Assembly (NCBI RefSeq): GCF_018968705.1
Contig: NZ_CP076668.1
Coordinates: forward strand, 1,674,001 to 1,738,000
Source of the DNA: Pseudomonas lijiangensis
Lineage (GTDB): Bacteria > Pseudomonadota > Gammaproteobacteria > Pseudomonadales > Pseudomonadaceae
Direction of reading: 5' to 3'
DNA length: 64,000 bases
In this document: one piece after another, positions 58,398-64,000 of the stretch
How positions within the stretch are numbered: position 1 is the stretch's first letter
Layout: each line of letters opens with the position of its first letter
The notes under the pieces: generated by a model
The model's database searches: none
The model's input: only the letters and a program-made list of their open reading frames with translations
Told to the model about the DNA's origin: nothing
Translations under genes and position numbers: made by a program

Positions 58398-61300
58398 ATG
58401 AGCCAGATCACAATACCCTGGTATTACCAGGACACCCTCAAACAGCATTTTTCCGATGACCTTGACGCGGCTGTCGAGAGCTCCAGGATCAGCGTCGCTC
58501 AGAAGCAATGGTTGCAGCGTCTGATCGATGAGCCGGAGTCTCAATCGCACTCGCCACCGCTGCCGCGGGTCGATCGTCTGCTCAGCAATACCGGCACCCC
58601 CCTGAGCGGTGCCTTGTCCAGTGCCTGGATGATCAGCGACCCGGAAGACAGCTCGGCCCCGGTATTTCTCTGTACCGTGCTGGATGGCATCCAGCGTTTC
58701 GTTGACCGTCAAAGCCTGCTTCAGGCCCTCAATCAGCGCTTTCAGGTTCATGCTACCCAGGCTCCATTGCTGGAGGCCGAGTTGATCACGGGCAACCTGT
58801 TCACCCAGCGTATGTGGGGCATTGTCGAACAGCAGGCAGGACATCTGGAGCGTCTGCATGCCGAGCTCGACCGTTTGCCGTCATTGACACAGGCCATTGG
58901 CTACAACCTGCAGCGTGAACTCGATCAGCGCTTGTTGCGGGGGCGTGTCGATGTGTTCGAGCATCGTCTGCAACTGTTAGCCGACAACGATAAAGTGGCA
59001 GGTACCCTGACACTGGCCGATGCCGCATTTCTGGATCATGCCACCGGTACGGCGAATCTCGATCCGGGGCAACGCCGTCGCTTCCTGGATTCCAGAGGCG
59101 CGGTGCTGGATGAACAACAGGCCGAGCCTTGGGTGAGTGCCCTGGCTCATGCGAATAAGGGATTGCTTTCAGCTTACGAAAGGTTGCTGGACGACTACTG
59201 GAACGTGCATCTGCCCGACGGGATCTCGTTACGCGAATACATGTCCCAGGCGTTGGTCGAGTCCTTTGCTCATGAATTGATGCACAACAAGGTTTCAGAG
59301 ACGCTGAGCACCGATGCATGGCGTCTGCTGTCGGGCTTGCTGCACAAGCCGCACATTGCTCCCGACCCTCTCGTCTGCAGCATCTGGCAGCCATCGCTCG
59401 TGTTCAATGACTTGAGTGTCTGCAAGCTGGCGGGCTCGTTTGTGGTGCACTTCAAGGACGCGCCAGACTGGTTTTACCTGTATTCGACGGCTCACGGTTT
59501 CAGTCGCTTCTCAGGTATACAGGCGCTCAACGAGCATTTCAAAAGCGTGGCGGTGCTTGCCGAACAGCTGCCCTTGACTTCGATCGATGTGCATCGTGCC
59601 TTGCACGATCATTCGGTCCAGAGCGTCGAGCTCGGCCGGCTCAGATCTCCGTTATTCGCTGCCATGCTGCAGACCATCATTGATCTTCAGTGGCGAAACC
59701 TGGCTCATGTATTGAGCATGCAGCCCATTCATTATCAGCGCGCCGCCGTGCGTGTGGATGATGCGCTGGACATACGTCAGTGTATCGATCGGCGTCTGCC
59801 GATGTTGCAACATACCTGGCGCTGGTCTGCCAGCAAGAGCAAGTTTGCACAGCGTTGGGCTGACATAGAAACCACTGCCGAGTTTACTGCCGAAGATCTG
59901 GACCGCGTGCTTTACGAGCCCCGCCACACCTGGGGATCACAGCTGGAATCGCTGTATCAGTCCATTGACGCCGAGTGTCAGCTGCACGGAAAGGTGGTGG
60001 ACTGCGTGACCCAAACGCTCAATCTCTATCTGGCCGTACAGGGCAGCCTGTATATGGATGTCGCCGATCTGGCGGTGCAGATCGACAGCCAGACCAACGT
60101 GCGGCTGATTTCTCTGGCCCTGGAGCGGGTTTGCGGACGTGCCACTGGCCCGTTGCCTGATAGTGCTCGAGTTGTGGCAAGCGACCCGGCTGTGCGGGTG
60201 GATGCGCCAAACCTGCCCATCGATCTGCTGGAGTGGATGCTGGAGCGTGTGGGCAAGGAGTTCGTTCGGCGTTACGAACACAGGCTGCGCAGCTTTTTCT
60301 CAAGACCCTTGCGCTGGTTCGACAATCAGGTAAATCCGTTGAAGCTGGATTCGCATATACGTGAATGCGCCTTGCGTCAGGTGTTGGCTATTGCACGGAC
60401 CAAAAAGCATCTGGATGTGCAGAGTCTGGACATGTTCCAGCAGGTGCTCGACCACCCATCCTTCAAACTGCGCGAAGCGATGGGCATTCAGTTGGTAGAC
60501 GTCTATACCATGGACCTGATCGTTTCTCCGAATCTTGCGCCCAGGACTCTGGCAAACACCCTGGTACTGATCCAGCCGGAGATGCCCGACACCTGTGTGA
60601 TGTGGTCCATGGTCGATGGCATGAGTCGTTACGAGTCCATCCAGGCTCTGGAAGAAAGCCTGACCACCAGCATGCATTCGCCCTCTCTGCGTCTGGCCTG
60701 GCTTGCTCAACTGCCAACTGCGGACCGTGCCTACGTGAAGGAATACCTCAACGGCCTTGAAGGTCCTCCGAGGGTTAAGGTGAACCTCTCCCGTGTGGTC
60801 GAGCCTGTCATCCAGACATTGCAGCGCATCGATATCGAGCGCCATTACCAGGACAGCATACGGGTCTGCGAGCAGTCGTTGCGCCGCAAACTGCCCTGGA
60901 ATACCTTGCGCGATGCCCTCAGGGAAAGTGAGTGCGACAGCCACAACAGGTTTCTGCTGGACCGTATTGGTGGCGTCATGAACATGATGGCTTCCGAGGT
61001 CCTGCTGCCCGGCTGGCTCAAGAGTGTGCCCCTGGAGCAATTGCGCGTCCTGTCATGGCTGGTCGAGCGCTGGTTCGTGGCCAGCATGTCGGGGGAGAAT
61101 TACCTGTTCGATCTCCCGGATCCTGCGGAGTATTCCCGCTCAAGGCTTCTACCCCGTCTGCAGGCCGATTTCCCGGACCGTGATCTTGACCCGGACATGA
61201 TCACGGTCACTGTAACGCATTACATTACCGAGTCTGTGCCTGTCGGCCAGACGCCTTACGGGGCTGGAGCGGTGAGAAGTCGTCAGAGCTCCAGCCTCAC

Positions 61301-63599
61301 GGATTACGCTGTCGGTCGCTTTCCCTTCTATCTCGATGGTGTGTTGACGGTCAGCCTTCCCGGCGTGGAAAAAGCCGACAACCCGCTCACGATGAATTAT
61401 GTACGCGATCTGGTCGAAGACCTGGATCTGGGAGCCGGATACCGCGCCTTGCTCGCCATGAAGTTCAAACCCGGCACTGAGGAATATATAAAGCGCCGTA
61501 CCTGCTACGTTGAGCAGGTAACGCCGCTGGAGATATTCAGAAACTACACCATGTTGCTCAAGGATGAGGTAAGCCCTGAGGCCTTCCTTTTACTTCAGTC
61601 TGTGCTGAGCATGCCCGATGGTATTGCACGTCAGCCGGTGAAGGGGCGGGATATCATCATCAGCCCGCTGCAACTTCGGGTGTCACCCAACTGGACGCCG
61701 CACACGGTGCTCGGGGTCTTCATCATTGCGCCACGTGCGCCAGCATCCGGTCGCTGGGTGATCTACACATTGTTCAACTCCGGTTACCAGGTGCGGGAGT
61801 TCGAGGACGAAGCCGCATTATTGGCCGCGATCCACACTGACTCCGATTTTCAGAAAATGCTTCTTGAGCGTCTTCCTGCGCCAGCGCGTTATCTCTATGA
61901 ACACGGCGGTTTCAGAGAGCCGCATCTACCGGTCATATACGGGTCTGATTTCGAGATGCCTGCACGGCCTGAACCGGTCAGGATCGTCGTCGAGCCGATC
62001 ATGGGCAACGCCCTGCACGCGATGTTCGACAGCACCGCACTGTTGTTGCAATGGTGGTTTTCCCGGTTGAGCGTAACCAACGTTGAAGCGCGTAGCGCCG
62101 ATACCCGTTTTCTCTGGGGTATGGGGACGCAGTTGTTGATGACATTGCTTCCGGGGCGGCTGGGCATGCTGCTTGGAGCGTGGCAGAGCGTCAGTCTGCT
62201 GGAAAGCTCGATCAGGGATGTCAGGAAAATGGAGTGGAGCCAGGCCGCTGCGGAGTTGCTGTCGGCGATAGGTTCACTGATTCTTGTCCGGCAGACCCGA
62301 GAGGAAGAAGTGGTTCTGACCGAGTCAGAATCCCCTACGGGAGCCGTCGCTGACGTCAAGCTTGAATCCAGGGCTGTACCTGCACCGGAATGGGCGATCG
62401 AAACGCAGATCTTCACGTGGGGCAACAAAAGCCTGACACCGGAGTTGTGGGCGCGATTACGTACGTTGCAGGCCACTGATGTGGCGCTGAGCAGTATGGT
62501 CAAGGACCCGATTTTGAACAATTACCGGGACACGGCCAGCGGCAATACCTATATCGTGCTGTCGGGAGCGGTCTTTCATATCGAAAAGGATGCCAACGGC
62601 TGGCGTATTGTCGGTGGGCCCAGGGTCAGCCTGCATGCCGACGGCTGGCGGCTGGACCTGAAGCTGGGACTCAGTGGCGGCGGTGGTACCGTGTCGTACT
62701 TGAGAAGCAGTGTCGTCGAAATGAGCGCCGATGACCTCATTGTGTATCAGTCCAGCAGCATGGCCGAGATACGCCGTTTATGGCCCGAGCGTGCTGAAAA
62801 GATTCGTGAGGCCCATACCCTTGCCCGTGAATACCTGGAAAACTGCATTGATAACCTGCAGAACCGCAATCCCGATGGAACCGCTGCGCTCACTGGTGTC
62901 CGGACCATCCTGGCAGATTTCTTCGATGCGCCCGTCGTTTCCGTTCAGCTTCACGAGATGGTCCTGAGTGCGGTCAGAAAACTCTACAGTGCGCTCACGG
63001 ACGCCACGTTCTCGCCGTTCAACTCTGAGCGTTACGTGATAGGGCAGCGCAAGTCGATCATGGAGGATATTTCAGCCTTCGTTTATCCCAGAGATCCGAA
63101 AAAACGCCTCTATATGACCGAACGATTCTTCAGGGATCCTCCCGTGTCTCTCAGGGCCAGTGTGGTTCAGGCGAATACGTTTCATCCGGGCATTCATTCC
63201 CGGGCGGCGGTCATGCTCCACGAACTGACGCACCTGTTCTGCGGAGCCGAAGACATCACTTATCTCGATGCCACGATGCCCTTTACCGACCTGCTGGCAA
63301 GCACGTCGTCTTATTACAGTGGGGTCAAGAACGACATTATTCGTCATCAGCATGGCCTGTCCTACCGCACGCCACGCAATGAGTTGTTCCGCATCCAGCG
63401 CGATGACGGTAACTGGTATGACGTTTCCGACAAGGCAGCCAGGAAACTGATTTTCAAGGTCACGGGTGTAAGCAAGCTGGAGAAAGCGCGTGAGCTCTTC
63501 TACGTCGATGTACACAAGCGAGCGAAGATCATTCTTGGGAATGCCGACTCATTGGCCCTGCTGGTAACGTTGCTGGGGCGCGAAGCGATGGTTGGATAG
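58398..63599 (+). CDS. giant 'dermonecrotic toxin domain'-type protein D (divergent paralog)
   Basis: At 1733 residues the longest and most divergent of the four. The N-terminus (MSQITIPWYYQDTLKQHF) no longer has the PYFxxEALRQRF opening, but the block order holds: VLDGIQRFVDRQSL, DALDIRQCIDRRLPM, VDGMSRYESIQAL, YQVREFEDEAALL, PGRLGMLLGAWQ, WRLDLKLGLSGGGG, and HELTH at 1608-1612 with D1619 and Y1622. A Glu/Ser/Ala-rich insertion of about 40 residues (EEEVVLTESESPTGAV...) follows the hydrophobic segment. The C-terminus is NADSLALLVTLLGREAMVG. AAGGAAGGA lies upstream of the ATG. It begins 145 bases after C. Confidence 0.7.
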   Translation: MSQITIPWYYQDTLKQHFSDDLDAAVESSRISVAQKQWLQRLIDEPESQSHSPPLPRVDRLLSNTGTPLSGALSSAWMISDPEDSSAPVFLCTVLDGIQRFVDRQSLLQALNQRFQVHATQAPLLEAELITGNLFTQRMWGIVEQQAGHLERLHAELDRLPSLTQAIGYNLQRELDQRLLRGRVDVFEHRLQLLADNDKVAGTLTLADAAFLDHATGTANLDPGQRRRFLDSRGAVLDEQQAEPWVSALAHANKGLLSAYERLLDDYWNVHLPDGISLREYMSQALVESFAHELMHNKVSETLSTDAWRLLSGLLHKPHIAPDPLVCSIWQPSLVFNDLSVCKLAGSFVVHFKDAPDWFYLYSTAHGFSRFSGIQALNEHFKSVAVLAEQLPLTSIDVHRALHDHSVQSVELGRLRSPLFAAMLQTIIDLQWRNLAHVLSMQPIHYQRAAVRVDDALDIRQCIDRRLPMLQHTWRWSASKSKFAQRWADIETTAEFTAEDLDRVLYEPRHTWGSQLESLYQSIDAECQLHGKVVDCVTQTLNLYLAVQGSLYMDVADLAVQIDSQTNVRLISLALERVCGRATGPLPDSARVVASDPAVRVDAPNLPIDLLEWMLERVGKEFVRRYEHRLRSFFSRPLRWFDNQVNPLKLDSHIRECALRQVLAIARTKKHLDVQSLDMFQQVLDHPSFKLREAMGIQLVDVYTMDLIVSPNLAPRTLANTLVLIQPEMPDTCVMWSMVDGMSRYESIQALEESLTTSMHSPSLRLAWLAQLPTADRAYVKEYLNGLEGPPRVKVNLSRVVEPVIQTLQRIDIERHYQDSIRVCEQSLRRKLPWNTLRDALRESECDSHNRFLLDRIGGVMNMMASEVLLPGWLKSVPLEQLRVLSWLVERWFVASMSGENYLFDLPDPAEYSRSRLLPRLQADFPDRDLDPDMITVTVTHYITESVPVGQTPYGAGAVRSRQSSSLTDYAVGRFPFYLDGVLTVSLPGVEKADNPLTMNYVRDLVEDLDLGAGYRALLAMKFKPGTEEYIKRRTCYVEQVTPLEIFRNYTMLLKDEVSPEAFLLLQSVLSMPDGIARQPVKGRDIIISPLQLRVSPNWTPHTVLGVFIIAPRAPASGRWVIYTLFNSGYQVREFEDEAALLAAIHTDSDFQKMLLERLPAPARYLYEHGGFREPHLPVIYGSDFEMPARPEPVRIVVEPIMGNALHAMFDSTALLLQWWFSRLSVTNVEARSADTRFLWGMGTQLLMTLLPGRLGMLLGAWQSVSLLESSIRDVRKMEWSQAAAELLSAIGSLILVRQTREEEVVLTESESPTGAVADVKLESRAVPAPEWAIETQIFTWGNKSLTPELWARLRTLQATDVALSSMVKDPILNNYRDTASGNTYIVLSGAVFHIEKDANGWRIVGGPRVSLHADGWRLDLKLGLSGGGGTVSYLRSSVVEMSADDLIVYQSSSMAEIRRLWPERAEKIREAHTLAREYLENCIDNLQNRNPDGTAALTGVRTILADFFDAPVVSVQLHEMVLSAVRKLYSALTDATFSPFNSERYVIGQRKSIMEDISAFVYPRDPKKRLYMTERFFRDPPVSLRASVVQANTFHPGIHSRAAVMLHELTHLFCGAEDITYLDATMPFTDLLASTSSYYSGVKNDIIRHQHGLSYRTPRNELFRIQRDDGNWYDVSDKAARKLIFKVTGVSKLEKARELFYVDVHKRAKIILGNADSLALLVTLLGREAMVG

Positions 63600-63630
63600 T
63601 CCCGAGATACGTTATCGACGTTTTGACCCG

Positions 63631-63678
63631 TCGCGAGCGAACTTCTTCCCACGAGTGTTTGGGGAGGAGTGCTCGCGA
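63631..63678. repeat. imperfect inverted repeat after gene D
   Basis: TCGCGAGCGAACTTCTTCCC (63631-63650) opposes GGGGAGGAGTGCTCGCGA (63661-63678). It resembles a decayed REP pair and sits between the convergent ends of gene D and the small minus-strand gene, where it may also terminate transcription. Confidence 0.6.
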
Positions 63679-63723
63679 GGGCCCCAGGTCTTGATACCGT
63701 GCCGGTATCCACAAGGCTTGCAT

Positions 63724-63936
63724 TCAGGGAATACGAGTCATCTTCACGCCTGACTGGATCACCTCAAAATCTTCCCCGCCCAAATGGCTGACCCTGTCGC
63801 CGATAGCCAGGCGATACGTTTTGACAGGCTCCTTGCCGTCAGCCTCATCAGGCTGTGATTCCTGGAATTCATGCACCGGATAGATACGACCATCCGCATC
63901 TCTTGCATGAAACTGTCCGACGAGAACTGAAGCCAT
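63724..63936 (-). CDS. small conserved-looking protein of unknown function
   Basis: Encodes 70 residues with no signal peptide or membrane segment. It is acidic in the middle (QPDEADGKEP) and appears to form several short beta strands (ASVLVGQFHARDADGRIYPVHEF, KTYRLAIGDRVSHLGG, DFEVIQSGVKMTRI). I do not recognise a family. The composition and well-formed C-terminus make a real gene more likely than chance. It is convergent with the giant-protein array, so it is unlikely to be cotranscribed with it. The ribosome-binding site is weak. Confidence 0.55.
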   Translation of the reverse strand: MASVLVGQFHARDADGRIYPVHEFQESQPDEADGKEPVKTYRLAIGDRVSHLGGEDFEVIQSGVKMTRIP

Positions 63937-64000
63937 TTACTTTGTAACCTCTGAAAAACCACTGATTTTGCATGTCATTCACATGACCGGTGCATTCTGC

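Overview
This window is a chromosomal segment of a fluorescent Pseudomonas, most likely a plant-associated member near the P. syringae complex. The backbone order ppiB / glnS-cysS / folD / Arg-His-Leu tRNAs / tig-clpP-clpX-lon-hupB-ppiD / fabI / npp transporter / mltD / gloB / methyltransferase / rnhA-dnaQ is the order I recall from P. aeruginosa. A textbook HrpL (hrp) box in front of a HrpK-like gene points to a plant pathogen or commensal with a type III secretion regulon. The genus call rests on this synteny and on protein sequences read by eye; no database was searched.

Layout. 1-3755: ppiB (cut by the window edge) diverging from glnS and cysS. 3777-12091: an accessory block made of a REPIN-like inverted repeat, a sigma54 activator on the minus strand, and a divergent six-gene ABC transporter operon of the glycerol GlpSTPQUV type. 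The operon has a sigma54 promoter and an array of TGTTCA repeats upstream. 12106-22727: housekeeping genes (folD, three tRNAs, tig, clpP, clpX, lon, hupB, ppiD), with an odd tRNA-like element between hupB and ppiD. 22774-28599: a second accessory block between ppiD and fabI, holding a GAF/PAS histidine kinase, the HrpL-box HrpK-like gene, another copy of the same REPIN, and a divergent LysR/quinone-oxidoreductase pair. 28644-42376: fabI, the nppA1A2BCD peptide/nucleoside-antibiotic importer, mltD, gloB, a methyltransferase, rnhA, dnaQ and a streptothricin-acetyltransferase-like GNAT gene.

42377-63599 is the most striking part: four tandem same-strand genes of 1702-1733 codons each. They encode paralogous giant proteins that resemble those annotated as 'dermonecrotic toxin domain' proteins in Pseudomonas. 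I see no signal peptide. Within each I see a module repeated about four times, a conserved hydrophobic helical segment near residue 1250, and a C-terminal HExxH-x6-D-x2-Y motif that suggests an aspzincin-like zinc protease. Each gene has its own related leader with an ATATGTA-type core in or beside an inverted repeat, and three share the ribosome-binding block TGTGCAAAAGGAA. I see no dedicated secretion or immunity gene beside them. The window ends with a small minus-strand gene of unknown function.

Regulatory logic visible in the DNA: sigma54 for the transporter operon, HrpL for the HrpK-like gene, sigma32 for lon, strong sigma70-type promoters for hupB and the tRNA operon, and possibly post-transcriptional control of the giant-protein genes.
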